Assembly (NCBI RefSeq): GCF_029784135.1
Contig: NC_073746.1
Location: forward strand, 158,151,108-158,215,107
Direction: 5' to 3'
DNA length: 64,000 bases
DNA from: Toxorhynchites rutilus septentrionalis
Lineage: Eukaryota; Arthropoda; Insecta; Diptera; Culicidae
A program made the translations under genes and the position numbers. Numbering within the stretch: the stretch's first letter is position 1; every line of letters begins with the position of its first letter. The notes below the pieces were generated by a model, which did not search any database, was not told where the DNA came from, and saw only the letters and a program-made list of their open reading frames with translations. Shown piece by piece: positions 12,439 to 22,647 of the stretch.

Positions 12439-14024
12439 CAGTGGGGGAAAATCCTATAAGCGCACCTGGGTTTTCTGAAAATTCTAGATATACAGTAGAT
12501 AATACCATTCCTTTTTTACGTAGTGATTTCCTAATGACTAAATGTGTACTGACTTTGTTGTTTAAGTCATCATTGGTGCAAACATATTTTTTTACTAAAA
12601 CATTTTTAAAATTATGGTGCGAAATTCTCATAAGCGCAACTGGCATTTTAAATATTTTCCCACCAATATGTAAACATCTTGGCCATTTTTCAACACATCC
12701 TGGTAAGGTTGTAACGTGACAACGAGTTAACCACAATCAGCTAAGCAGTGAAGGAGCGCAATTGAATTTGAAGCACGATGCCGAAAGGAAAGTTCTTGGA
12801 CGAAACTGAGCGGAGATTAATAACCGAATTGAAGGATATTGGTTTAAGCAACCGGGAGATAGCAAAGAGAATCGATAGAGGTGAAACAGTGGTCCGGAAT
12901 TTTTTCAAGAAGGGCCCAAAATATGGCATCAGAAGGAAGAATAAAGGTAACTGCAAAATTTCAAACCGCGACCGGAACCGCATCATTCAGCTTGGGGAGA
13001 CTGGAAAATTTAATGCTTCGGAAATAAAGCAAGAACTGGACCTTCCCATATCCAAACGACGAGTTTTCCAAATTTTGCGAGGATCTGCACATCTGGTTTA
13101 CACGAAGAAGGCAAAGAAAACAAACCTCACCCCAAGGCACATTAAAGCAAGATTGGATTTCGCTAAACAGCACATGGATTGGAAGGCAGAGTGGGATGAA
13201 GTGATCTTTTCCGACGAGAAAAAGTTCAATCTTGATGGTCCCGACTGCTGCGCGTATCATTGGCATGATCTACGAAAAAAATCCCGAAGTGAAGTTGAGC
13301 AGGAATTTTGGTGGTGGAAGTCTCATGGTGTGGGCAGCGTTTTCAAGAAAAAGGAACACTCCTATCGCCTCTATTTCGACAAGGATAAACTCCGACAACT
13401 ATGTAGAGCTACTGGACAGTGTTTTGGTGTCATTTACAGAAGACATTATGGACGACAACTTCATCTTCCAGCAGGATAATGCTGCCATTCACGTAAGCAA
13501 GAAATCATTGTCATGGTTTTCCGAAAGAAACATTCAGGTTGTGGACTGGCCAGCTCGTAGCCCGGATCTCAATCCCATCGAGAATCTCTGGGGAATCCTG
13601 GCAAGGCGAGTCTACAGTGGTGGACGGCAATTTGCAACAGTTCGTGAGTTGGAGAGATGTGTAAGGGACGAGTGGAATAAAATTCCACATGAAATGTTGG
13701 ATAATCTGATTGAGTCAATGCCAAACCGTGTCTATGAAACTATTCTGAAAAATGGTAAACCAACCAAATATTGAATGCTGTCATTTTCATGTATAAATCG
13801 TTCTTTGAGAATAAAATCTTATGCGCGCTTATAAGAATTTCTACCTTGAAAACACGTTTTTCTCATTCTGAATAACTGTTGAGAATAGAATTGGGACTTT
13901 TCTTGGCAAGATAAACTTGATGTTCGAAGGTCATTTAAATCCCATGAAAATATTTTGGAAATATATATCTAGTTAATCTTACAGCCAAAATATACATGTG
14001 CGCTTATAGGAATTTCTCGCACTG
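12439..14024 (+). mobile_element. Tc1-like DNA transposon with double (IR/DR-type) ends
   Basis: The left end starts CAGTGGGGGAAAATCCTATA and the inverse of the right end starts CAGTGCGAGAAATTCCTATA. TA is duplicated at 12437-12438 and 14025-14026. A second copy of the AAATTCNNATAAGCGC motif lies inside each end, near 12618-12640 on the left and near 13827-13850 (inverted) on the right. That gives two binding-site-like repeats per end, as in the IR/DR arrangement known from Sleeping Beauty-type Tc1 elements. The insertion splits the Jockey-like ORF2; deleting the element with one TA leaves the host frame continuous. Confidence 0.88.
12778..13774 (+). pseudogene. Tc1-family transposase, one frameshift
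   Basis: From the ATG at 12778 the protein begins with a helix-turn-helix pair (LITELKDIGLSNREIAKRI, and a second HTH around ISKRRVFQIL). The DDE domain follows. The first Asp is in the IFSDEKKFNLDG segment, the second in QQDNAAIH, and the Glu in SPDLNPIENLW; the second Asp and Glu are separated by 34 residues, giving DD34E. The frame shifts between about 13280 and 13305: the first frame runs on to 13479 without meaning, while the correct C-terminus is in the overlapping frame 13232-13774. The normal enzyme cuts and pastes at TA. This copy cannot make a full protein without a frameshift. The length is otherwise normal, about 330 residues. Confidence 0.88.
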
Positions 14025-14534
14025 TATACTGCTCGGTAGTGCGCAGTGTTATGGAATATGCAGTGCCAGTTTGGGCACCATATCACGTCTCACATTGTCT
14101 GAAACTTGAACGAGTACAGAAGCATTTCATCCGATTCGCTCTTCGCCAGCTTCCCTGGGTTAACCCTGCAGAGTTACCACCGTACACATCACGTTGCCTG
14201 CTGTTTGGTTTGGAATCATTATCGGCCAGACGTCTTAAGCTGCAGCGAGTGTTCATTTTTGACGTTCTCACAAATCGTTTGGATTGTTCGGCATTACTTC
14301 AGAGTATCAACATAAACTTCCCCTCTCGTACTCTTCGTCACCATAATGCTCTTCGGCTGCCAGCCAACAGGACAAACTATGGATACAACAATCCTTGTAG
14401 TGCATGTATCCGTGCTTTTAACGCTGTTTATGAGAATTTTGATTTCTGTATCAGCAAATATGTCTTTGTTAATAGAATTAGGCATTTAGATTAGTTTAAG
14501 TTACATTCTGTACGTTATAATTTCGAAGACGAAG

Positions 14535-14587
14535 AATAAATAAATAAATAAATGAATAAATAAATAAAATAAATAAATAAATAAATA
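14535..14587 (+). repeat. (AAAT)n tail of the Jockey/CR1-like element
   Basis: An imperfect TAAA microsatellite follows the stop codon of the C-terminal fragment by about 40 bases. It is the likely 3' terminus of the element that starts near 9840. Confidence 0.7.
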
Positions 14588-14609
14588 TTTGAGTCCTTAT
14601 ATGGTACAC

Positions 14610-14896
14610 GATAGGATCTATGGTGAAATAGCTTTGAGACAAAAATATGAAAAAAATACTGGAAGTACATCTTACTTAGGTGTATCGATCAATATTTCCG
14701 AACAGATTTTTCATCAGAAAATCAAACACTAAAAAAAATGTTTAAAATAATTTTTATTTTTATTTTCAATTAAATTTTATTTTTGTTATATTTTCAGATT
14801 CAGTACCACTCTAGTTTGTATTCAATTTTTTTTCTCCTACGTCTATTTTAGGCATACATGATTTTTTTCAGATTTTTTAGAGTATTTTTCGCAGTA

Positions 14897-14905
<9 letters not shown>
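14610..14905 (+). repeat. Old repeat flanking the Jockey-like element, right copy
   Basis: Partner of 9430-9705; see that entry for the shared landmarks. It ends at the TA microsatellite. Confidence 0.45.

Positions 14906-14955
<50 letters not shown>
14900..14955. repeat. (TA)n microsatellite
   Basis: About 27 uninterrupted TA units. Between it and 15069 there is AT-rich DNA with short CTCTATACGG/CTATAACGG motifs that hint at a pogo-like end, but no paired terminus was found. Confidence 0.95.
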
Positions 14956-14958
<3 letters not shown>

Positions 14959-15069
14959 CCATAACTCTCTATACGGCCGCTCTTTTTACAGCATTTCGCT
15001 ATAACGGCAAAAAAAGACTATTTTCGACGTCGATATACAGCCATTCCATGGCAAACCGATTTTTTTTTT

Positions 15070-17360
15070 CCAAAATATATATTTTTATCAAGGCTCATAT
15101 GGCGTTAGCCTGACGGGGCCGGAGTTCAATATTTTGACAGTTTTTCTTATTATCTATGTTAGTAATATGTACCCGATTACTCGCGGTCGGCTCGAGGTTA
15201 GTATTACAAGTGTTCTCGTAATTGGGATGTTGCTGTCTCCAATGCTCTGTACGTGTGCCCGACACGGGATACTTCCTATTGGGATGCAGCTGACCATTAA
15301 TCAGCAACGCCCCCCTAGTATGTACCCCATATCTAGCGTGGTGCGTCTTCTCGACTTGAGGAATCCAGGATAGAATGGTCACTAGCCGGCGCAATCATCA
15401 GCTCGTGTAGAGTTGTCATGAGCGGTAAAACCTTTGGCTCTTGTTGAATCATCAGTGGACTGCACAACCTTTGGCCCGTGTATCTGTAAAGAGTGTGTGT
15501 ATGTATTGCCGCGACTAAGTAAAAGTTTATAGATCGGATAGGAGGGATATGAAACAGGGACACAACGAAGGAAACATCATTAAACGTTGACATCGGCGTT
15601 TCTGACGAACAGGTATAGATGAAGCAGAAGATCAGGATCACGGCTACCTAAGATATCCCGGACGGGGATATCCGATTGTCTGCCTTGTGCTCTCAGTGCT
15701 CTAGAGAGCTGAGAGCGAGCAGCATGGAACCGGATACACGACCAGACAACATGCTCGATGGTAGCCATCGCCACAATCACAAAGATTGTTTGCTGCAAGG
15801 CCCAATGCGATAGAGATGCGCGTTTAGGTTGTAGTGATTGGACATGAGCCGAGATATCACGCGAATGAAATCACGACCTACATTCAATCCCTTTAACCAA
15901 GCACTCGTCGAAACCATAGGGATAATCGTGTGTAACCAACGACCGAATTCATCTTCACTCCACATGCGCTGCCAACTAACGAGTGTGTCCTGACGAGGAA
16001 TGTGAAAAAATTCATTATAGGCAATTTGCCTTTCAAAAAGTGTGCCTTCTGAAGCGCCTAAGGTAATCTTGAATAATTTTTCGACCAAAACACTCAATAG
16101 ATGTCTTATTCTTGTTAGGAAATAAGATGAGCGTTTATCAACTTTCATTGAGCGGATTGCCTCTATTGAGCTGAGACTGTCTGAAAAAATAAAATAATGG
16201 TCGATGGGCAGTGTTTCAATGATCCCTAGAGCATAGTATATCGCACCCATTTCTGCGACATACACGGAACAAGGATCTTTGAGTTTGAAAGAGGCACTGG
16301 AATTTTCATTGAAGATGCCGAAGCCAGTGGACCCGTTTATGTATGAACCGTCAGTAAAGAACATTTTATCAGATCCAACTTTCCCATATTTTTCCGAAAA
16401 TATCGACGGAATAACATTGGAGCGTAGGTGATCTGGTATTCCATGGATTTTTTGTCGCATGGACAGATCAAAAATGACAGAGGAATTGCAAAAGTATGGG
16501 AAGCAAACTTGGTTGGAGATGCCTGGTGAAGGGTGCACGTCGTGGGTAAGGTACTCATGGTATAAAGACATAAAACTTGACTGAGGAGTCAGTTGTAGTA
16601 GATTTTCGAAGTTATCAATCACCAATGGATTCATGATCTTGCAACGGATGAGAAATCTGTAGGATAATTCTGTGAACCGAAGAGTAAGCGGGGGTACTCC
16701 TGCCAAAACTTCGAGACTCATCGTATGTGTCGAATGCAAACACCCCATGGCTATACGCAAGCAACGATATTGTATCCTCTCCAGCTTGAGAATATGAATC
16801 CTGGCAGCTGATCGGAAGCAAAAACTGTCATATTCTAACACTGACAATATCGTTGTTTTGTACAACTGAATGAGGTCTCCTGGATGGGCACCCCACCATG
16901 TTCCGGTTATTGTTTGGAGAAAATTGATTCTTTGCTGGCATTTCTGTTTCAAATACGCAATGTGTCTCCCCCAGGTACATTTAGAATCAAAATATACACC
17001 CAGGTATTTGAAAAACATAGAGTGTTGGATTGTTTTTCCGGATAGGTAAAGCTGGAATTGGGCGGGTTCGTGCTTCCTAGAAAAAACGACCATTTCAGTT
17101 TTCTCCGTAGAGAATTCGATACCCAGCTTGAGGGCCCACGTGAACAGATTGTTCATGGTATCTTGCAACGACTTTTGCAGAGCGACGGGATTAGTACCTG
17201 TGATGGAAATAACTCCATCGTCTGCAAGTTGTCTCAGCGTGCAGTCTCTAGTTAGACAATCATCCATACCATTGACGTAAAAACTGTACAAGAGGGGGCT
17301 TAGGCAGGAGCCTTGCGGTAGGCCCATAAAACTGTAACGAGAAGATTTTGAGTTGCCATG
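15070..17360 (-). mobile_element. I-like non-LTR retrotransposon with RNase H, 5'-truncated
   Basis: The minus strand holds RT motifs from MGLPQGSCLSPLL onward, an RNase H domain, a C-terminal Cys/His motif and a 3' UTR of about 500 bases. The 3' UTR is the segment also found at 1036-1496. The 5' end is cut at about 17350-17360, where the sequence passes directly into copia reverse-transcriptase sequence on the same strand. No target duplication was identified, since the copia sequence does not resume on the other side. Confidence 0.82.
15580..17360 (-). pseudogene. ORF2 C-terminal part: reverse transcriptase and RNase H of the I-like element
   Basis: The frame read from about 17360 down to 15777 starts inside RT motif 4 (GLPQGSCLSPLLYSFYVNG). 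It contains the divergent catalytic box RQLADDGVIS, the thumb, and then RNase H beginning FFTDGSYINGSTGFGIF with Asp, Glu (AEMGAIYYAL) and Asp (FSDSLSSIEAI) in place. Two frameshifts near 15770-15800 move the end into other frames. There a CDCGDGYH segment and an EHVVWSC segment together form the usual C-terminal CCHC-type motif. The protein ends near 15583. RT plus RNase H on an APE-type LINE fits the I/Loa group. The N-terminal endonuclease and ORF1 are missing. The first 25 or so codons of the apparent 553-codon frame (17438 down to about 17360) are copia sequence in the wrong frame. Confidence 0.82.
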
Positions 17361-18830
17361 AGAGAAACTCATGTGCTTTTCTGACAGTAAATTGTACATC
17401 TCGTTCAATTTTAAAGCCCAAGAAGACTTCAGCTTCACCCATGTCTTGCATTGAAAACTTCGACTTCAGTAGCTTCTTGATAACACCGATCACAGAAAGA
17501 CTCCGGGAAATTACGAGGATGTCGTCCACATATAACAACAGGAAAAACTTCTCGCCATTTTGCTCACGGTAGTATAGACAACTGTCGCTTTCACACCTTT
17601 TGAACTTCATCCGGGACACTCGTGGAATCGGTCGTTCCATGCCTTCGAAGCTTGCTTCAAACCGTAGATGGATTTGTTCAACTTGCAGACCTTATTCCCC
17701 TCCTCAAATCCTCGAGGCTGGCGCATGAAGATCTCTTCCGATAGATTGCCATTCAAAAATGCCGTTCGGACATCCATTTGGTGAATCAGCAAATTCTCCT
17801 GGTTCGCCAATCCCAGCATCATACGAACCGTGGTCATTTTCACCACAGGCGCGTAGGTCTCGGTATAATCATATCCGTACCGCTGCGTGAAACCCTTGGC
17901 AACTAATCTTGCTTTATATTTGTCGATAGTTCCATCTGGTTTTTGCTTCAACTTGAAGACCCATTTACAATCCACAGGTTTTCTTCCTACCGGTAGATCT
18001 ACGAGTTCCCAGGTGTTGTTCTCAGCTAGCGAATTCAACTCGTCCTCGATGGCTTTGCGCCACTGTGGCCAGTCGTCCCTTGACTTCATTTCTGCAACAT
18101 TATCTGGCAAGTCCTGCACATAGTTTTCTGCATTCAACGCATACGCCAGACAAGAATGGTAGTTCAGCCTGGTCTGAGGCCTACGTACACGTGTGCTTCT
18201 TTTAGGTTCGACTTTTTCTTCATCGTCCTGCGAAACAAACCCATCACTGTTATCTTCAGGATCGCCTATCGGTTCACCGATTTGCTCTTCGATCTCTGGT
18301 TCAGCTGGAATTATCGGCTCGATTACCGGTTCATTTGATTCCTCCATCCGTGGTTCTGGTGGAGTCCAAAATTGCTCCTCTTCTTGGTTACTTTGCTCCA
18401 CTTTATCGCTAGTGGCCGAATACTTCATCTCATTCACGACGACGTCTCGTGCAAGATAAACCTTTTTCTTGTGACCATCCCATAGCCGATAACCGTTTAC
18501 CCCGTAGCCTACGAAGTAACATATGCTACGTGCATCCAACTTGGATCGCTTCTCCTTGGGAATGAAACTATAGGCCTTGCTACCCCAGATCCGAAGTTTT
18601 GACACATCCGGTTTGTGTCCGAACCACATCTCATACGGTGTCTTCTTGTCTAACGCCACCGTGGGACTCTGATTGATGATGTACACCGCTGATTGAACAG
18701 CCTCGCACCAGAGCTTCTTCGGCATATTCGAATCCTCCACCATCGCCCTTGCTTTGTCCAGAATCGTCCTATTTAGGCGTTCGCTCACGCCATTCTGCTG
18801 TGGCGTATATGAAATGGTATTCTCCATCAA
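17345..18830 (-). pseudogene. Copia pol, distal part: integrase C-terminus and reverse transcriptase, truncated
   Basis: Reading on the minus strand, this starts with the integrase Glu region (YTPQQNGVSERLNRTI) and the chromodomain-poor linker rich in Glu and Pro. The RT follows, with WVFKLKQKPDG, ARLVAKGFTQ, MDVRTAFLNGNL, IYGLKQASKAWN and the catalytic YVDDILVIS. A frameshift near 17620-17640 separates AWNDRFHE from the following FKRCESDSCLYYRE. The protein stops making sense at about 17345, where I-like sequence begins, so the RT end, RNase H and the 3' LTR are missing from the window. It is joined upstream, with a frameshift near 18832, to the integrase core. Confidence 0.85.
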
Positions 18831-19696
18831 CCGTAATCTCTACAGTACTGCCCGAATTCGCTTTTCACATACTCTCCGTCGTTATCGCACCTGAGGCGAC
18901 CGATCTTGCTGTCAAAGTGTCCCTCAGCCATGCTTGAATAGTATTTGAAAGCTTCCAGTACCTCATCCTTCGACGCTAGGATGTATACGGCACTGAAATG
19001 GGTAAAATCATCGGTGAATGTAACAAAGAATCTTTTACCATTCCAGGCCGCCGGGGTGAAAGGTCCGCTAACGTCGCTGTGCACCACCTCCAATGGTCTG
19101 TTGGATCTTGGAATCGGAATGTCTCCAAATGGTTGTCTCGCATGCTTTCCTAGCACACAAGGTTCGCATAATTCGGTGTCCTTAAATGCGTCCTTCTTGA
19201 GAACCATTCCGTTGACCATGTTGTTCCGAACCAACATCTTCAGGCCACTCTTGCCAATGTGACCGAATCTCCGATGCCACAGCTCATACTCGTTCACCGG
19301 TAAAACTGCCAACGCCTCTTCTGGTCCATTCTTGAACATTGCATTTAACAGATACAGCTTTCCAGTAAGTTTCCAAGTAGCAACCACCTCGTTGCCTCAT
19401 TTGATCTCCACAATATTGTTTTCAAACGTTACACGCATTCCAAGCTTGCTCACGCGCCGAATGGAAAACAAATTGTACTGTAGTTCCGGCACATAAAGGA
19501 CATCGTTCACTATGCTGTTAATTCGACGTTCGCCCACGATCGACACCATCTCGATCGTTCCAGAGTGATGACTGTACACTACTTTCCCAGAAGAGACAAC
19601 GATTGGTACAGGCTCCTCAAGCTTCACAATGTTTCGTAGACAGTTCTTAGTCTGAACCATGTGTTCCGATGCACCTGAATCGAGAATCCAACCCAT
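18831..19696 (-). pseudogene. Copia pol, proximal part: protease and integrase core
   Basis: The protease active site WILDSGASEHM lies at the start (19690 region). Further on is the GAG-pre-integrase segment ELWHRRFGHIGKSGL with CEPCVLGK, giving the HHCC zinc site. The integrase core has Asp residues in VHSDVSGPF and RCDNDGEY. A TGA stop at 19397-19399 splits protease from integrase in the same frame. A 1-base frameshift near 19693 separates it from gag, although copia gag and pol normally share one frame. All catalytic residues are still recognisable, so decay is moderate. Confidence 0.85.
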
Positions 19697-20358
19697 CCTT
19701 CTTTCTTCGCAGCACTTCCTGATTCTGATACGAACGCCACTTCAGAACCAGCAAAATTGGCCTTTTCCTTTTTCTTTGGTTTTCCTGTCCTTCGATGATT
19801 CGTTTCCTTTGTCGTGGGATAGTTTGACTTCTTATGACCCACTTTTCCGCAAGAGAAACACTTAATCTTGAACCGCTCTCCGTAGAAGGCCGACTCGCTG
19901 TCCAGCGTTACGTCAGACTCCCCGTTGTTCTTCCGCTTGACACTTTCGCTCAATAGTCTGGCCTTGACGAAATCCAGAGTGCATTGCTCCGGCGGAAGAG
20001 TTTCTAGCACCGTCACCAACTGTTGAAATGTCCTTGGCATGGTTTGCAGCAAATTGAATACAACCAGCCGATCGGGCATGACTATATCCGCGGTGGCCAA
20101 CTCCCTGATAATCCATTCGAATCGTAGCAAGTGCTCCTCCATCGGATCCGTTTCAACGTACTTCATCACAGCCAGCTGCTTGAGAAGATAGAATTGGCCG
20201 GAAATCCCCTTCTTCGCAAAAAGATTCTGCAACATTGTCCAGATCGCCTTCGGAGTGGATTTACCCTTGATGTATTCCAGCTGTGAATCCGCGATCTTTT
20301 CCACCAACAACGACTTGCATTTTGCTTCTTGCAATTTCCGCTCCGCCAATTTGGTTCC
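19624..20358 (-). pseudogene. Copia gag, C-terminal part (N-terminal part at 36658-36833)
   Basis: The helical UBN2-type gag domain is visible (IWTMLQNLFAKKG, LKQLAVMKYVE, LLRFEWIIRELA, TLPPEQCTLDFVKARLL). The zinc knuckle near the end reads CFSCGKVGHKKSNY: the fourth metal ligand, normally Cys, is Tyr, which would weaken RNA binding. The first 60 or so residues are missing here and lie 16 kb away beyond the gypsy element. The first codons shown by a naive frame, beginning at 20400, are LTR sequence of that gypsy element and not gag. Confidence 0.87.
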
Positions 20359-20362
20359 CTTT
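20359..20362 (+). repeat. Target duplication CTTT of the gypsy element, left copy
   Basis: CTTT precedes the left LTR here and follows the right LTR at 36654-36657. Four-base duplications are usual for gypsy-group integrases. With one copy removed, the copia gag codons on the two sides are in phase. Confidence 0.9.
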
Positions 20363-20869
20363 TGTAACAGGATCACTGGACCACCTACAACCCGATACAC
20401 ATGCCCTTATGGCAACAAAATTCTAGCAAGTGCGTCACGCTGTGCAACCAAAATAAACATGCGAACCATGTCGTAAATTCAGGCCAAGGTTCCGATGGTT
20501 ATTTATTGCATAATATGACGCGCTGACCATTAACTTCCTTTGTTTACTTTTGCACTTCTTCGCTAGCTTCGCTAGCGTGAATTTAATGACAAACACATGC
20601 TTGCGCAAATGCGCAAACGTTTCCTATTTATGCTTTCGATTCCGGTTGACATCTTTTCGGACACATGTGTTATGTGTTTTACTACAATTCGCCTGACCAC
20701 GCATAATAATAGAATTTAGGTTGTAGCTAGTTGTAAGAAATAAACGAATTGAATAAAAGGGAGTCTGACCCAGTTGGGCGGACTGAGTATGAACGCGTAC
20801 GTGAAAGTCTTTTCATATAACCGAAAGAAACTACTGGGTGTCCACATGGCGATCCTGCGACCTGCGACA
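20363..20869 (+). repeat. 5' LTR of the gypsy element, 507 bp
   Basis: It starts TGTAACAGGATCACTGG and ends CTGCGACA, so it is bounded by TG and CA. By eye it matches the right LTR at all positions but one, a G here and a C there, in GCGGACT(G/C)AGTATG (20783 region). It has AATAAA motifs near 20738-20757, the likely polyadenylation signal. The short palindromic motifs CGCTAGCTTCGCTAGCG (20569 region) and TTGCGCAAATGCGCAA are of unknown use. A single difference in 507 bases indicates a very recent insertion. Confidence 0.93.
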
Positions 20870-20887
20870 TGGCGACCGAGACCGGGA
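20870..20887 (+). promoter_or_regulatory. Primer-binding site of the gypsy element
   Basis: TGGCGACCGAGACCGGGA follows the LTR without a gap. TGGCGACCG complements the CCA-tailed 3' end expected for a tRNA-Arg, the primer used by the 412/mdg1 lineage. That lineage also fits the pol sequence. The match to a particular tRNA was not tested. Confidence 0.7.
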
Positions 20888-21760
20888 CTAGTGTGATCTG
20901 TGCGGTACTAAGGGTGAGCCGGAAAGTGTTGTTGTGCGACTGAACAGAAACCAATTAAGCAAATTAAGGTGCAAACAGTGATCTACAAATTTATTTCTCT
21001 CGAAAGAATAAAGTGAGTGATAGACGTTGGTCAAAGATTGTAGTGAAAGAAGAAGAAAATTCCGACAATGAATCGCTTGTTCCGGATTGATTGAACAATA
21101 AAGACATGCTGTCGAGCATATACAGCAAAGTGGAAAGCATGTTGAAGGAAAATGATTCCTGCACGGAGTCGGTTGGAGAAGCTCATTTGTTTGTGCCATC
21201 GTTGTCTGCTGAGAAGTTTGATTCACGATCGATGTTTACGTTGAACTGCAAGTGCTCTAATCCTTAAAGAGTCATCAACTGAACAAACCTATCCTTACAT
21301 CAGAACCACCGAGCCGTCGGGGCCCAGCGCGAGACAAAAAGACAAAAAAAATTATTTTAGCTGGTGCTGGTGAAAAAACAAAGAGAGTGATTTGTGATTT
21401 GTGAGTGCTGATAAATGAGACGCATGACAGAATCAGCGAATCGATATTGAAAGCAGCAAAACAGGTGCGCGAGGGCATGACGCTAAAACACACCACTGGG
21501 TAGCCTCAACGGTCAGCAAGGCATTCCCATTTAAAGAGGCGTTCCCGCAATACAGTGATTCCGTTGGTACTTGCAATCGTACTGGTACCACCGGCAGCAG
21601 TAGCGTTACTTCACCACAGCATCGCTAAGTGTTACCCCCTCGTCAACATAGAAGGAAATCAACTAAGTCAGACAGGAAGCAGCCATCACATGCAGAGGTG
21701 CCGGATGGAAAAGCAAGGCGGGTGAGCTCCTGAAATCATTATATATATAAGCAGTTCTTA

Positions 21761-21762
<2 letters not shown>
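20888..21762 (+). other. Leader of the gypsy element upstream of the R4 insertions
   Basis: No long frame is present. The segment lies between the primer-binding site and the A-tract at 21763 where the R4 array begins. The gypsy sequence resumes at about 30605, so the leader is split and the first gypsy reading frame is about 9.8 kb from its LTR promoter. Confidence 0.6.
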
Positions 21763-21808
<46 letters not shown>

Positions 21809-21818
21809 GGATGGCTTT

Positions 21819-22603
21819 CGACATGATAGCCATCCAGGACAGGATAATGCCGACGAGAAACTGCAGGCGGTACGTCTGGCATCAAGACGTTGATGACATT
21901 TGCCGGATGTGCCATCAACCAGGTGAAAACATAGAACACATTATGGGAGGCTGTCCCGTTTTGGCCAACGCAGCCTACACCGAGCGCCACAACAACGTGG
22001 CCCGTATTGTTCATCGACAACTGGCGCTCCAATGTGCTCTACTGGAAGACAACGTACCAAACTACCGGTACCTGCCTGCACCTGTCCTGGAAAATGACCG
22101 TTTCAAGCTGTACTGGGATCGCACTGTTCTGACCGACCTCTCGATCCACCACAACCGGCCAGATATAATGGTTTACGACAAGAGCGACCGCAAAGTCACC
22201 ATCATCGATGTCGCTATTCCACTGAACCAGAATCTGGAGGAGACCCACGGTCGCAAAATCTGCAAGTACCGACCATTGGCCGTGGAGCTCAAGGAACTGT
22301 GGGGGCTAAGGGAGGTCCCAAGAATTGTTCCAGTCGTTCTCTCTGGAACTGGAATTGTCCCGAAGACACTTCTGGAAGCGCTAAAGGTGTTGAATATGGA
22401 GAAGGAATTGGCCGGCATCCAAAAGTCGGTCATCCTTAGCACCTGCGCGATTGTCCGACAATTTCTCGGTCAGGACTGAAACAGCACGAGCATGCAGATA
22501 CGTGCATTCCGCAGAGCCTAGTCCCCCTTTGGCATTCAGAAGCCCGGGGGCAGGTGAAAATTCTGGCTAGGTTCGCCTAGTTAAGAAGTGAGATAAGTCT
22601 GCC
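21819..22603 (+). mobile_element. R4-like element copy A, 5'-truncated (with C-terminal CDS to 22479)
   Basis: Only the last 220 or so codons and the 3' UTR remain, beginning in the segment just before the CCHC motif. The copy is preceded by 41 A residues (21763-21803) and 15 unmatched bases (TGGCCGGATGGCTTT). The endonuclease part (RPDIMVYDKSDRKVTIIDV) and the stop TGA at 22477-22479 are unaltered. It ends GTCTGCC followed by A(10) and a TA-rich stretch (22614-22647). It cannot move by itself. Confidence 0.9.
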
Positions 22604-22647
22604 AAAAAAAAAATATATATATATTTTTTATATATAATAAAATATTT

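Larger units (their letters stand above)
9846..14494 (+). pseudogene. ORF2 of a Jockey/CR1-type non-LTR retrotransposon, broken and interrupted
   Basis: The first part (9846-10976) carries an apurinic-type endonuclease domain, with YYQNVRGLRTK at its start, an ETW motif and GDYNLP. The second part (11092-11973) is the linker and the first RT motifs (DPSKGLGVDGLAP, ENYRGIS). A third part holds FFADDLKVF near 12010, and the C-terminal thumb region is at 14039-14494. Damage is extensive: a frameshift near 10925, a stop at 11048-11050, a large in-ORF deletion near 11962 that removed the middle RT motifs, a 2-base insertion near 12313, a 57-bp insertion at 12236 and a Tc1 element at 12439. The frame begins at a TTG, and the true start is not clear. 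Clade is uncertain between Jockey and CR1. Confidence 0.8.

Noticed and set aside
14956..15069. Pogo-like MITE end with CTCTATACGG motifs
   Set aside because: Only one possible end is present and no paired inverted repeat or TA duplication could be found.
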